This document shows, in pieces, positions 37,396-64,000 of a DNA stretch of 64,000 nucleotides. The first letter of the stretch is position 1, and each line of letters begins with the position of its first letter. The stretch is from positions 2,108,001 to 2,172,000 of the forward strand of contig NC_134682.1 of assembly GCF_024713945.1 (NCBI RefSeq). The letters are read 5' to 3'. The DNA is from Dermatophagoides farinae (lineage: Eukaryota > Arthropoda > Arachnida > Sarcoptiformes > Pyroglyphidae). The translations under genes and the position numbers were made by a program. Under the pieces are notes generated by a model. That model was not told the origin of the DNA, ran no database searches, and was given only the letters and a program-made list of their open reading frames with translations.

Positions 37396-39068
37396 AATTT
37401 TTTTGCCAATATGCCATGAATATTCGTTGGAATTTTTCATTTTGAAAAATAATTTATCACTGATCACTTCACTTGGCTTAATTATTAATGGTTCGATTAA
37501 CACATTCTGGATTGAATAATAATGATGATCATGATCATCATCATCATCATTGATGATAATCCAAAGGAAAATTTTTTTTTTTTTTGAAAAATTTTCCAAA
37601 AAAAATTCAAAAGAAAAAATGATCGATTTTTTGTGATGATTACAGATAAAAAAAATCAATTTCATAACCACCGCCAACGATAATCTTATCGATAGTTTCA
37701 AGTTTTATTTCTGTTTGTTGGTTTATTTGTGAATAGATCAATCTTACATCATGATGATGATGATGAACAAGACGGAAATTAATTTTTTTTTTCACCATAT
37801 CCACATCCGATATCGATTTTGTTTTTGTTGATATTAAGAATAATATCAACATTTTAATACTGGCATGAAAAATCAGTACACATGTAAAAATTTTTCTGGA
37901 ATGATAACTTTCCAAGAATATTCTCCACACATTCACTATCATTAATTCAGAATTGAAATTTTTCCATTGAATTCCACAGGCAACAAAAACAAAAACAGAA
38001 AAAAAATAGAGACGAAATTGAATTTTAAAGTGCATGATGATGGTGTGACCATTATGTTTTCCGGAAATGTCTTTCGTTTTTGTTTTGTCTTTTTTCAAAA
38101 TTTAAAAAAAAAATAAATAAAAATCCTATTGCAATCACTGATGATAATTCGTGTGTGTGTTTGTGTGTATATTACCACCAATATCATAACGAGTGAATTT
38201 ACAATCAATCTGAAAAAAAAGAATCACATTTCATCAGAATTGCGTTTTTCTTTTTCTTTTCTTTCTGTTTTGTTTCCGGAAAAATTTTCCAAGAATTTAT
38301 CATATTTTTTTTTTAATAGGTCATTTCTTTCATCAATACGAATATAGTTGTGTAAAAACTCAATTCTTATGGCTATTTTAATTAAATTAACTTTAATTCA
38401 ATTTCCATTTCTTAATCACATTTTTTGGTTCAATTTTTTTCGATTCATCATTGATTGAATGAATAAATGAATGGTTCACCAAATAGAAACGAAAATTGTT
38501 ACACAAGAAAAAAAATTATGTGGCGTGTGTTGCATTTCAATCTGATAAAAAAAAATTTAAAAAAAAAAACAACAAATTCCTCAAATCATAGAATCAGGTC
38601 ATTCATTTTCGCCATTTTTTTTTTTTTTTTTTTTTTTTGAAACTTTACTATCATTTTCTACGGGTAATTAAACGACGATAATTTATCTTTGTTATTCATC
38701 ATACAAAATGCTCTTGATTCTCTGCGGAGAATTTCGTCCAGGATAAAATATTCTAAATTCCGTTTCCTGTGAATTATTTGCAATTTAAATCATTTTTTAA
38801 ACTTTTTTTCCCCCCATTGCTTGAAATAATTAAATTTGATTTTTTAATTCTTTTTTTTCTTTTGTTTACAGTTTTTTTTTCATCTCGTTGAAATCATGTT
38901 GTAATCTACATACATAGAATCATGAATTTGAATTTGAAAATGTTTCATTTTATTCAAATGAATCCGAACAGCTATCCGAATAATATTGTCAGCTGTCACG
39001 AATATATTGATTGATTTGATGCCGGAAAAAAATAGCCAAATAAAAGGGAGAAAAACATTTATTAAGAA
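34499..39068. other. Intergenic, repeat-rich
   Basis: No gene is supported. The stretch contains GAT/CAT runs (for example at about 34659-34690 and 35430-35453), a CGA run at about 34823-34842, GAATGAAT tetramers and a GA run near 37366-37386. Long frames here are repeat translations. It probably includes the promoter and 5' untranslated region of the Sidestep-like gene just before 39069, but no specific element could be fixed. Confidence 0.5.
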
Positions 39069-52346
<13,278 letters not shown>

Positions 52347-55127
52347 GTATGTTGAAAATTGTCTTTTTTTTCACTGGACATTGTTTTTTTTTGCGTTTGT
52401 TTGGCTTTTGTATAATATTATTATCATTGTTTTAAGCTTATTGAACTGAGAGAAAAAATATATATCAACAACAACAACAACAACAATCCTCAATTCTCTG
52501 GAATATCATTCAATATTTTTTTTCGGGTGATATTTCCACTTTTGTTGCTGCTATAGTTGTTTCATTGGCTATTTCGAGCGTAAGAATAGATCATGTGGAT
52601 GATATAACAATTTGCTTCATCTTTTTTTTTCTTTTTTTTTGGTCAAAATCCAGCTTATTTCGATATGATGTATGTGTGTGTGTGTGTGTGTATGCATTCA
52701 GAATTTTAACCATAATCTTCTTGAAAAAAAAACAGATAACAACAACAACAACAAAAAACATTTGTTGTTGTTGTTGCACTTTCAAATCATCTTGATATTT
52801 TTTTTTCTTTACAGAATCTTCTTTTCCTTTCCCCACCGACCCGGAATTTATTATTCCCAATGATTGGCAACTGAGAAGGAAAAAAAATTACACGTGAATT
52901 TTAAAAGCTGATTTTTTTTCTCTCATTTCGAGTGATAATTCTCATCTTCAATATTGCCTTGATAACTCTTTTTTTTCGTTCAATTACAATTCAAAGAGAT
53001 TTTGAAGAATTTTTTTTTCTTATCCTTTGTTTGTTTGATGAGAAATGGAGTAAGAAAAAACTGTCTGAATTAAACTTGATCTTTGAAACCTGAATTTTGT
53101 TATTTGTTTTGAAATGAAAACAATAATTACATTGAACGAAAGCTTCAGCTTTTTCTGTTGTCCATTTTTTGTCTTTTCTTAATGATGATCATGATGATGA
53201 TGATGATGATTATTCTCATTATGTCAATATAAATACCTGGAATTAGAACGAATACAACAAGATAATGATGAAATTAATTATTTAAATTTTAATCAGAATA
53301 TATTTTTCTTATAGTTTTTCTCCATTCTTTATTGTCAAATGTCTATTTTGTCTTTTATTATCGTTGTCCAAATCGATCAATGTGATTCATTTTCTTATTT
53401 TCTTTGTTTTTTTTTTCGTTTTTTTTCGATCACATTGAAACAACAGAATCATTTGATGATTATTTTGTTTGTTGCATTGTTTTTTTGTCCTATATGGATG
53501 TGTGTGCGTTTTTTTTTTGTTGATTACAAAGATTCTCATGATATGAAACCGAACAAAATCGAAATCAAATTGACTGTTGAATTATTGAACAGAAAACAAG
53601 AAAAAATGATTCGTTCATAGCCAATGTTTGACCGTAGTGGTGGTGGTGGTGGTGGTGGATTCCATTTCGTACTTGAAAAGTTTTTTTTTTCTTTTATCGT
53701 CTGGATTCTGTTGTGTTTTTTGTTGTCGTTGTTTTTTTTGCAGTCATTCTCTTTGATGAGAAACAATAAACTAAATGTGTCTGTGTGTGTGTGTCTGTGT
53801 GGCAGAAATGAAACTTTTTTCGTGTTTCCGTTTTTTTTTTGTTTGTTTGTCGAGTGTGTGTGTGTGTTGGTAGAATACATTAAATTTATTCTTTAACGAT
53901 AAAAAACTAAACAATTAGCAATTATAGATGATGATGATGATAATGGTCAATTGTCATCATTTTCCAGATAATAATAACAAAACGAAACAAAAAAAAATAA
54001 CAAATAACATTGTTTATGGACAAAACTTGCGAATCTTCAACTCAAGTTGAATAAATAGACAATTGGTAATGACAATGGTTGTTGATTGAAAAGTCAAAAT
54101 GGATAAAGTAAGTAAAAGTAAGCAATTGTCGCCATCCAGAAATACAAGAAAAACATTTCCATAATTGATGTTTGTGTGTGTGTGTGTGTGTATCTGCTGT
54201 GTTTATGTTACCTAAGCGACAACAACAACAAATACTGTCGAAATCATCTTGATAATAGTCAAGTTTTGTTGTTTTGTTTCCAAATTATTTTATTAACCAT
54301 TTTCACTTGTTTTATGTAACAATTTTTTTTTTTTTTTGGTCGATTATTTAATGGGAAATTTTGTTGGTGGATTTTTCATTTTCAAGTTTTTTTTTATCCC
54401 ATCATCAAGTTTTCATTTGCATGTTCAGTAATTGTAATTATTAAGGTTAATTTTGATTCATTTATTTTTATATAATTCTGGTGAAAAAAAACGAAATAAA
54501 AGAAAACTATAATTGATTTGTGCGCACACGGTTTTTTGATATATATAATTTTATTATTCTTTTTTTGTTTCTTACATTATAATCTTCACCACCACCATCA
54601 GTATCATTTTGAATTTGTCTGTTTGTCAACCACAGTTGATTGATTCAATCATATTTATATTTATCATTTGTATGTTTTATCATCATTTCAATAAACAACA
54701 TCATTCAATGAGTGTATTTGAAAACGGAATTATTGTTTGTCAATTTCTTTTTTTTTATGACAAATCGATCAACCTTGACATAACAAACAAAACAAAAAAA
54801 AAAAAAAACAAAAACAGAGCAATTCATATGATTTTTATGACATCTCAATATCGATTCTGTATATTAGACATTGTTGGATATTAGATTCAGACGTCAATAT
54901 TTTCATAGATTCATTCATTTTTTTCGTTCTTCCGTTTTTTATGTTTTTTGTGCATTTTTTTTTATTATTGTTATTGATACTTGTTGTCTGTGTTTGTATG
55001 AATCTTTCATCATTTGTGTTCCATTCATTAATCATTTGATTTTGGTTAATATTTTTTTTCCACTGAATATCCACAGTCAATTTGGATCCATACGATATAT
55101 ATACTTGATAAAAAATGATTAAAATCT
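52347..55127. other. Region after the last secure Sidestep-like exon
   Basis: Mostly repeats. A strong acceptor (eight T, CTTTACAG) at 52813-52814 opens a frame of 27 codons to a TGA at 52895-52897 that is phase-compatible with the preceding donor; it may be an alternative last exon or part of Ig4. It was not called as coding because the peptide has no clear family match. The rest may be intron or intergenic DNA and the promoter of the receptor-like gene. Confidence 0.45.
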
Positions 55128-56511
55128 ATGATTAATAATTTGATACCTACTGCTATAAATATATTACGTTGGATTTGGCCAACAATCAATGATTATTTCA
55201 ATAATATTAATATGACAATTGATTTTATCGACAATAATGATCATTATATGATACGTATTCACCGTTATGTACAATATTATCTACAACTTTCATGTATACG
55301 TTATCTATTCACATATCTATTACCATTTACATATCATCAACGTTTATTATTATTTGATGTATCAATTTTTATGGGCATGACACGTGAATATAATCTTATA
55401 ATGATGTTGGCCACATTCAATGCATTTTATGTTTATCGTAATTTTTATTCAACAGAAAATCGCCAATTGAATAAAATTTTAATCAACTTTGTTCTGAAAT
55501 CAAATAATCAACATCATCATAATGGTAATCAATCAATTTATCGATATTTAAAAATTCATCTTTTACGACGTAATTTTGAATTATTCATACTCGGTTCATT
55601 GGCAATATATTCATTAATATTCTATCTTTTATATCAAATACAAATGAATTATGAATTTTTTTTCAATTCACATCAACCTCAATGGTATGGATGGCTAAAA
55701 ATTGTAATCATTGAAATGCATTGTATTATCGCATTTATCGATGCATTGATCATATTCCATACAACCGAAATGGTATTCTGTTTTATGTTTGGTTTCAGTT
55801 GGATAATTTTTCATAAATATCCAAAAATATCTTATGAAATTGATCATAAAAAACCTGAACAATTTACTAGGCAATTATTGAAAAAATTTCTTCATAAAAA
55901 TTGTCATTTATTTCTATTGGTCAATCGTATAATGAAATCATATTCAAAATTTTTATTCATTCTGCTCATATGGCTAATACCGGCAAATCTTTATACATTT
56001 CCAAAAATTTTTTTTGTTTCACAACAAACTGCTAGTAGTAATAATAATAGTTTTAAATCAGTAGATAATAATATTATATCCAGACCATTAATATTATTCA
56101 TGGCATTTCTTATCCATCATATTGGCCTATTCATTATACATTATATTTGTACACAATATATACATCGTATCCATCGTTGTGGTATACATAGCCTATTTGG
56201 ATTGATTACAATGTTACATCGATTATCATCATTTCGATTTTCATTACGATTACATTGGAAAATTTGTTTTTATTTGGAAAAATTTCATACGAAACAACCA
56301 TATGGATTTTCATATGGTCGTTTTGGTTTGATCACTATGATTGGTTTTGTTTGGGTAAGCACACACTTTTTCCATGCACACCCACCACCTACATTTTTGA
56401 ATTGATTTCACTCATTTTTTTTGAAATTTTTTTTTGCAACAGTTTCTACTTATTAATGCCAAAATACTGATGATGGTCTATAAACTGGCCATACAGATTC
56501 CAGATCGATGA
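55128..56511 (+). CDS. Multi-pass membrane protein, chemoreceptor-like (gustatory-receptor-like size and topology)
   Basis: Two exons: 55128-56354 (409 codons) and 56443-56511 (22 codons plus TGA), joined in phase 0 across an 88-nt intron with donor GTAAGC and acceptor TTTGCAACAG. The 431-residue product is rich in Ile, Leu and Phe. It has about six or seven hydrophobic segments, near residues 50-66, 72-104, 150-173, 190-228, 274-298, 320-346 and 398-424, no signal peptide and basic loops, which fits an arthropod chemoreceptor of the gustatory-receptor superfamily (ligand-gated cation channels). The last membrane segment is bridged by the splice junction (ITMIGFVW then FLLINAKILMMVYKL), where insect gustatory receptors often have their only conserved motif (TYhhhhhQF). 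That motif is not present, so the family call is inference and an unrelated mite-specific membrane family is possible. The start is the first ATG of the frame. AATAAA lies at 56571-56576. Confidence 0.7.
56443..56511 (+). CDS. Short last exon of the receptor-like gene
   Basis: Encodes the final 22 residues, FLLINAKILMMVYKLAIQIP plus two. It starts right after GCAACAG and ends with TGA. Reading through the intron instead would replace this hydrophobic end with a His/Pro-rich tail, so the spliced form is preferred. Confidence 0.75.
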   Translation, partial: FLLINAKILMMVYKLAIQIPDR

Positions 56512-56570
56512 TGTTGGCCACTGGATTAATTTGTTAAATTATGAATTTATAATTGTAAAAAAAATAACTA

Positions 56571-56576
56571 AATAAA
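56571..56576 (+). terminator. Polyadenylation signal of the receptor-like gene
   Basis: AATAAA 60 bases after the TGA stop, followed by a T-rich stretch; position and spacing fit a short 3' untranslated region. Confidence 0.5.
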
Positions 56577-59500
56577 TTTTTGCAAATTTCATTCAAATTC
56601 GTTTACAGAATTCATGAAATTCAATCCCAAATGCGGAAAAAAAATCTACCGAAACAACCTTGGATCCGGATATTTCTTGACAAACGTTTTTTTCGTTTAT
56701 TTTCGATTTTTTTTTTATTTCTCATTTCATTTCATTTAGATCTCCATTTTTTTGTTGTTGTTGTTGTTGACCAATCTTGTTTCACAATTGTTGTTATCAT
56801 TTATTCTCATTAATCTGCCAATCTTCCTTGACGAAAATTGAAATGGCAGACAAATAACCTCAAACAAATTCACAATACACACAGAAATTGAAATTGTTTT
56901 TGTGATCGAAATGTCTTTTTTTTCTTGTTTCTACTACTAAAAGACACCCAAAAAAAAGTAACGACGATGACAATTGACTTTAGCAACGATTGGTTTTCAG
57001 TACTGAAATGAATAAAATGGTTTCGATTGCTAAATTCAAGTATGTGTGTGCGTGAGTGTGTGTGTGAATGTGTTTGGAAAGGCGAGTGGCAGAATGAAAA
57101 TTCTTTAGGATCCAAAAAAAAAAAGAATTTTTTTCTTTTGTCGCATTGTTGAATTGCTTAAAATGAGGATGATGATGATGATCATAATACCGAATAAAAC
57201 TGAATACAAAAAAAAATGTGCACTAAGGAATCAAAATCGAAAATGAATTGGAATGAATTTGGAATGAAATGAAATGACTTTATAATAAGGATGCTCAAAT
57301 GAACTGTGACGATGATTTTTTTTTCTCCTTCATCCAATGTTTCTTTTGTCTTACTTTCTTTGGAATTCGAGAGAGAGAGAGAGAGAGAGAAAGATGGATA
57401 GAATGAATGAAACAATTTGAAAAATCTTACTTTGTAATGAAATGAATGAATATATATATCGGTTATATAATCATTTAGATTTTGAATTTTTGTAGTTGCT
57501 GTTGCTGTTGTTGTTGTTGTTGTTTTATTTCTTTCGTTGGAAAAACTGGAAAAAAAAGAATAAAAAAAAAATTTTATTCTACAATTCTTAAAAATTTCAG
57601 ATTGTGCGTGTGTGTACAATTTTAAATGGCGTAATAATAATGACGATAATAATAGCTTTCGTTGACATTTATTTGGCTTATAATTCTGGATTCTGAATTC
57701 TGGATAATTTCATTATTTTTATTATCATAGAAAAATCAATGGTGACAAATACACGCACACACACCGGAGAGGATTGAATGAAAATCTTTGCCATTTTTAG
57801 TGCGTGTGTGTGTGTGTGTGTATTTTTTTCTTGGAAATTGAGCCTCTTTTATTTAAATGCGGCAACAAAAGAAAAAAATATATTTTGAAACGAAATAAAA
57901 AGAGCATGAAAAAAAAACTGGTGATTTGCATATTATTATTCACGTGTGAATTGAAATGTGATGAAATACTAGGCTTTATCCTTGATGATGATGATGATGA
58001 TGATGTGCTTGAAAATTTCATTTCATTTCATTTCTTCGATTAATCAGTGCATACACACTGGCTTAACTTTCGTAACGTGTAAATCCTTAACGGTATTTTT
58101 TTTTCTACAAATTCTTTTTCATTTCAAGAATTGTTTTTTTTCCTATCATACACACAGTAACTGTATTTATGAATTTTCACATTGATTTTTTCTGCCTGTT
58201 CATGTTTTAATGATGATTTGCGCAGATATTTTGTTGAAAATAATCCCAACAAACGAACAATGAAAATGAAAATTATTTGAAAATTAATAAAATATATACC
58301 AATTGCTAATTAATTGCTGTATTCGGTTCAAATGAACCAAAGAATCCATTTTTTTTTCTTGTGAACATTTTCATAATCAACGTACAAACGACCTTGGAAA
58401 TTTTGAAGAATATGTTCGTTAATTAATGATGATGATGATGCTGATCCTTTTATCAGTGCCTTTTCTATTTTTGATTCAATGGCAAAATGAAAAAAAAACA
58501 AAATCCAATTTCTCCCAAGTGTGTGTAAATATTATGTAATGAAATTTAACTTTTTTTTTCGTTGTCGATGTGTTTGTTGTATGTAAAGTTTATGGGTCGC
58601 TCGTATCATTGAACGAATAACGAACGTCGTTTATCTCTTTCTCTCTTTCTTTCTTTTTTTTTTTTTACTTTCATCTGAATTCTAAATGATTTGATATAGT
58701 AAAAGTGTAAATTATAATCATCATCATCATCATCATAAAATATCGTTTGGTGATTAATTTCAACAAATCACACACACACACACACACACACACACTTACT
58801 GAATGAAAAATGTACAGAGAAAAATACAGAAAGATGCAATTTACGACAATCTATCTATTTGTTTCTATTTCTATAATGTATATATATGGTGGTTTATTTT
58901 GTTTGTTTGTTTGGTGGTTTGTTTTTTTTTTGTGTGTGTATATATTTAAAATGAAAAATATCATGGCTATAAATTCATCGAATGTTGGTTGTTTGTGTGT
59001 GTGTGTGTGTGTGTGATGAAAACAAAAAAAAATTGGTTCTTCTTGTCTTCTGGTAGTTGTGTTTTTACTCTTTTCATTGAGCTTTCTCGTTTTCATCTTT
59101 CGTCTATATATACCAATATATAATGGATGAAAATCTCCCAAGACAATTCCCCACTATCTCTCTATCTCTGGATTCATTTTCATTCTTAGTTAGTCGGTTT
59201 TTTTTACACTTGAATCTAAGTTGCTCGTTTTTTATTCGTTCTTTAGGTCTGGATTATCATAATTTTCCACTGGTAGAGATCATTTTAATGCATAGATTTA
59301 AACAAAACAAAAAAAGATAAATATGGTCTCGGCCACCACATATGGATGAGATTCAAATGAATAAAAAACCAGAAAAAAATGTAAATTTTACCTATTCACT
59401 TTTTTGAATGAAAAAAAAAATGGAAACGCCAGATTCCGAAACATTGTTGTTACTGCTTTTTTCTAATTATGTTTATTTAAAAGACCGCCCAGGAATTTTT

Positions 59501-62500
59501 TTTTTCTGGAGATTTTATTCAGAATCCAAAACAAACTTGGATTCTTGTAAGGAAAATCAATTTTATTTCATTATTCTGGTTGTTTTTTTTTCTCTTTCTT
59601 TCTCAAGCGTAATGCAATCGTAATGCATTGCATATGATTATGAATCATCGAAAACGGTATCATTAGTGGCATTAATTCGTGTATATTTTTCAATTAAAAA
59701 CTGAATATTCATTCATTGTGTGTTTGTATGTCTAAATATCGAACAATTTTTCATGAGGTATAATTTTCAAGTTTTTTTTAGACTAAAAAAAACTTTTAAC
59801 TAGAAAAAAACCAGTAAGATAATGGAAAAAAATTTATCGAAAAAAATAAACTCCTCAATTCCTTTGAGAATCGTCATTGTTTTGTTTAGTGTGAATGAAT
59901 GAATGAATGTTCCCTTGATGATGCCATTGTGTAATCATTAGCCATCTTTATTCTAATTTTAAAATCTTAGTAGAATCGTTTCTTTTTTTTAATGGATCCT
60001 ATCCTATGTTAGCCCCATACACGTCTTTTGATATCATTCTGGAACAATTTTTTTTTTGGTCTACAGTTTTCATACCGGAGGTTAATATATAACAAGGTTC
60101 AATGGCCAAATAAAGAACAGGAAATTCAAAAAGAAAACAACCATTGTTTTGTTTTCATTTTGGCAACATCTAACACATGTCAACAGAAATGTTTCTGTTA
60201 ATGATGCTCACGAGACATCACACACACATATGCATCCATTTATCGTCTGTTGTGGATGTTGATGATAATGCATAGAATGGACGCGTCTATACACGACCCG
60301 AATATTGACGACCTTTGACGTTCTTTTTCTGTCTAGTGCAGAAATTATTGCTGACTGCATTTGAATCAATCAATTTTTTTTTGTATCCTGGACGTTTATT
60401 TTTTTTTTTTTTTGCTCTTTTATATGATTATTTTATTTATTTTATTGCCGCCTAATGATGCGGATATGGCAATTGTTTTTTGCATTTGGACATCATTTTT
60501 CTATTGTTGTTGTTGTTGTCGTTGCTGTCATTCTTATCAGTTGGCCAATTTTTTTTCCTGGTGAAAATAATAACTGTTTTGGTAATAATAAATGTTTGTT
60601 TTTTCCACAATTGGGAACAAAAAAATAATTTTCAATATCTATTCCATACCAGGTCCAATAAAATGTAATGGAATTCATTAAATTTTCATAAAATTTAAAT
60701 TTTTTCTTTTCGATCAAAACAAACGGTAAATTTTTCTCTTGAATTGCTATTTGTCCATTGATGGTCCATCAACCGAAAGATTGAAATTGAAATTCATTTA
60801 TTTCAATGTTTATAAAATCATCTATAAATACAGCCATTCCTAAAATGACATAATAATAATGATGATGTTTTCTTTGTCGTCTTTTCCATTTTGTTTTTAA
60901 AATAATTCTTAGTGGTACCAGACAAGAAAATACCAAACAGAAAAAAATCTTAACGTTTTCAAACAAACAAAAAAAAGTTTTCATTTTTCTTTTTTTTCGA
61001 GATAAATGGAATAGAAATTTTTTTTAACGAAAAAAAAACGTAAAATTCATGAATAAAAAAGTCTGTGTCTCTTGTTTGCTGTTGTTGTTGTTGTTGTTTT
61101 GACTGGTGGTGTTAATGATGTGTTTTCGATGGCCAAAAAAAAAGAAGAATTTCACAAATCCAAGTGGAAATCCAGTTTTGCAGAATAAAGCAAGAATGAT
61201 GACGTTTTTTACGGAAATTTTCTCTCATTTTTTAACGAATCATCCGTTAGAATTTTTTTTTCATTTCTTTCGATTCAATTGAATTCGATTCAGCACTTTA
61301 TTCTGTGCGTGTTTCTTTTTTTTTTTTTTTTTGTTTCTTGTTCTGTCCAAAAACAACGACAACAACAACAACGAACCAAACAACAAATTTGGATCGGACA
61401 GAACAAAGAAAAAAAAAAGACAGGAAAACATGAAAAAAACAATCAGCCAAACATTCATGAAATGTTTGCGTTTTTTTTTCTACCACACGTAGAAAAAAAG
61501 AATGAAAAATCAATCCCCCGAACCAAATAATAGAAAAAACGAATCAAACGTTTTTTTCTTGCCACTTTATATTTCCTTTTTTTTTTTTCATCACATGGTG
61601 TTAGTTGTTATTTGGAAGATTCAATTCGAATTTCGATTCAATTGTTCTCTAAATTTTTGTAGTTCTAACAGCAGGAAAAATTGCTAAACTAAACCAAAAA
61701 AAAAAACAACGGTAAAGACAATGAATTCTTGAAATTTAATGGAAATTCGTTTGATTGTTGATGGAATCCGAAAAAAAACTGGGCAACCGAAATGAAAAAA
61801 AAATTTTACCTTTTATTTCTCACCATTTGCTTGTTCACTTGGCTTTTTCTCAAGAAAAAAATAAAAGAAAAATCATCATTTCCGCTCTTTCGGTGCGGTT
61901 TTTTTTCTCGCCTGGGTTTTTACTTCATAATGTCCAGTTCAATTTATTTTTATCATAATTTTTTGTTTGTTTTTTTTTAGGTTTTTCTTTGAAAGTTTAT
62001 GTGGATCCAATAGCCGATGGTTAGATGATGATGATGTGGAAATCAAAGAATTTTTCATCAATTGCTTTTCACAAAGTCAAATCCTCCAACTATGAAATAG
62101 TGGAAGAATTATCTGGAAAAATTTTTCTTTCTTAAATTTTGGAATTTTTTTTCATCTTTTTTTTCGGCAATGTCCATTTTTTTAAGAAGCCTTAGTCGTT
62201 GATTAGTCCTTTGGGTTTATTTTTTTCTTTGAGAAAAAAATTCGAATACTTTCATTGATGATGATGATGATGATGGTATATTGGTTATTAATAAAAACGT
62301 TATCATCACAAATATATAGCCATTGTAATAATGTTAATAAAAAAAAATATTAAATAGTGGTGCAAAACAGAGAAAAAGGTTAATCGATATGAAATCGAGG
62401 AACAATTTTGTGTTTTTTTTAGAATCGGATTTTTTTTCTTATTTTTGATTTCGTTTTGGTTCCATTGGATCTTGGGAGCAATATAATGTGATATTTTTTT

Positions 62501-64000
62501 CGTTTCTTTCTTTTTTCTTTGGATTTTATTTTTGCAAAGTTTTTATGACCATTTTCTCAATTTTCGTTGATTGTCATCATCATCATCATCGTCATCATAA
62601 AAGTTATTATTACCTTCTTCTAAAGGAGATTAAATGAAAATGGTGGTAGTATGAATCTCCCCATTTTACAAGTTTTTTTTTGTTACCCACCAATCTTATA
62701 CGTAATTTTAATTGAGATTTAGTTTAGCGCCGTAGTTGGTGGCAACATTGAGACATTTTCTCTCCACACACGCACACACTATATTCTTTGGAACTTTTTT
62801 TTTCATTTCTCAAGTTTTTTTTTCTTTCTTTTTTTCAAAGCAAAAAAAAAATCAATATAATGGCCTTATGTTTATTGTAATAATATCAATTTGATTGGTT
62901 TTTTTTTGAACTTTTTTGTAAAGTGGAATAGAGCCAAAAAAAAATTCAAAATTTATGGGGTCATATCTTGATAAGCATCAAATGAAAGAAAGAAAAAAAA
63001 CTCGGTAATAATAACGGCAAAAAAGAGGAAAAAAAATTTCCAAAAAATAATAATAAAAACATTTGTAATATTAAAAAAAAATCCGGGAAAATTTTCTCAT
63101 TTTTCATCATCATCATCATCATCTTCCGAATTTGCCTTCGATATATACGTATAAACCTATTGCAAAGAACCTATTCTCATTGCCCAGGAAAATAAAATAG
63201 AAATTAATTTCCCTTTAATTAAATTCAGTTTCATCATAATCACCATTTTTCTTTCTTTTTTTTCTTCCTGTTCATCATTCATCGTTATCATATCAAGAAT
63301 GTGACTCCAGTAGAAAGAAGCAAAAAAAAAAAAGAAGTAAAATTGTATTGAACAAACGATTCATTCGCCTTTTATACATAGAAATTGATTGAAATTCAAT
63401 CTAAATCAATGTGTGTCTGCGTGTGTGTGTGAAAACTGGCATGAATGAATGAATGATGTGGATCAATCTTTTTCCATCATCATCAAAAATAAGAAAAGAT
63501 GAAAAAAAACGCTAAATATGGTTGCGTAATGAACTACGATGAACTTTACATCATCATCGTAATAAGTTTGCAGCTATGATGTGATTAAACACTAATGGTA
63601 AATTTGATTCATAAAATAAAACTTTATATTGATCAAGTATACGCCAAATACTCGATGGATATTGTTAATTTATGGTGGGTTTAGATTCAAATCAATCAAT
63701 TAGAAACATTCATTAGATCAAACATCAAACATTCAATATACAAAAACATCACACACTTTGATCATTTACATTTCCAAAACAATCATGTTGTTTTCGATTT
63801 CAAATATTTCATATATATGCTCATAGAATTTAAATTGAGATTCTTCTATATTCAATCATTTCGATAACTTGCCGTGTTTCATTTAGTTTGTCATTTGTGT
63901 GTGTGTGTGTGTGTGCGTGTCTGTGATATTTAATAGTAAAAAACAAAAACAAAAAAAAATTGGAAAATGGATTCTCAAACTTTTTTTCCGATTCGTGCGT
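56577..64000. other. Repeat-rich non-coding DNA
   Basis: No complete gene is supported. Dinucleotide (GA near 57369-57390, AC near 58768-58796, GT near 58991-59015), CAT/GAT and A/T tracts dominate. Two acceptors followed by short phase-1-compatible open frames (59247-59320 and 61981-62024) could be far-downstream exons of the Sidestep-like gene or noise; see findings. Confidence 0.5.

Noticed and set aside
37640..38098. 152-codon minus-strand open frame
   Set aside because: No recognisable domain, uneven composition and a His run from a CAT tract; consistent with chance in AT-rich DNA.
57182..57619. 145-codon minus-strand open frame
   Set aside because: Contains Ser-Leu and Thr runs from GA and GTT repeats; nothing outside them resembles a protein family.
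57600..57665. Acceptor followed by a frame reading YNFKWRNNN, like an Ig core Trp region
   Set aside because: Stops after about 20 codons and is largely GT and AAT repeat; the resemblance is probably accidental.

Overview
The window looks like nuclear DNA from a small, AT-rich arthropod genome, most likely an astigmatid (dust-mite-like) mite. That assignment is inference. It rests on a base composition around 70% A+T, very dense simple repeats (CAT/ATG, GTT/AAC, GT/AC and long A or T runs), short introns in some genes, gene families typical of arthropods (a Sidestep-type immunoglobulin protein, a multi-pass receptor-like protein) and a mite-style degenerate non-LTR retroelement piece. There are no operons, Shine-Dalgarno sites, CRISPR arrays, rRNA or tRNA genes that I could see.

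Layout. Positions 1-14602 are repeat-rich non-coding DNA with no convincing gene. A short coding-like exon or small gene (helical, acidic tail) sits at 14603-14881. Positions 14882-23497 are again mostly repeats. At 23555-24409 is an intact, single-exon gene for the 20S proteasome alpha-1 subunit (PSMA1/alpha6), the best-supported gene here. Positions 26315-29028 hold three small exons that join in one frame (strong splice sites, all phase 1) and appear to be the start of an unrecognised gene. A 5'-truncated piece of a LINE-type retrotransposon lies on the minus strand at 34166-34498.

The right-hand part carries a long, spliced Sidestep-family cell-surface gene running left to right from about 39069 to at least 52346. 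It encodes a signal-anchor region, a possible 39-nt microexon, three complete Ig domains and the first half of a fourth, with one 7.6-kb intron. Its 3' end was not found with confidence. Downstream, at 55128-56511, is a two-exon gene for a roughly 431-residue multi-pass membrane protein resembling arthropod chemoreceptors in size and topology. If the Sidestep gene continues past 56.5 kb, this receptor gene would lie inside one of its introns.

The genes have unrelated roles (protein turnover, cell-surface adhesion/guidance, membrane reception) and show no sign of working together; they are simply neighbours in a gene-poor stretch. Less than a tenth of the window is supported as coding. Most long open frames are artefacts of simple repeats read as poly-Leu, poly-Val/Cys, poly-His, poly-Asp or poly-Lys/Phe.
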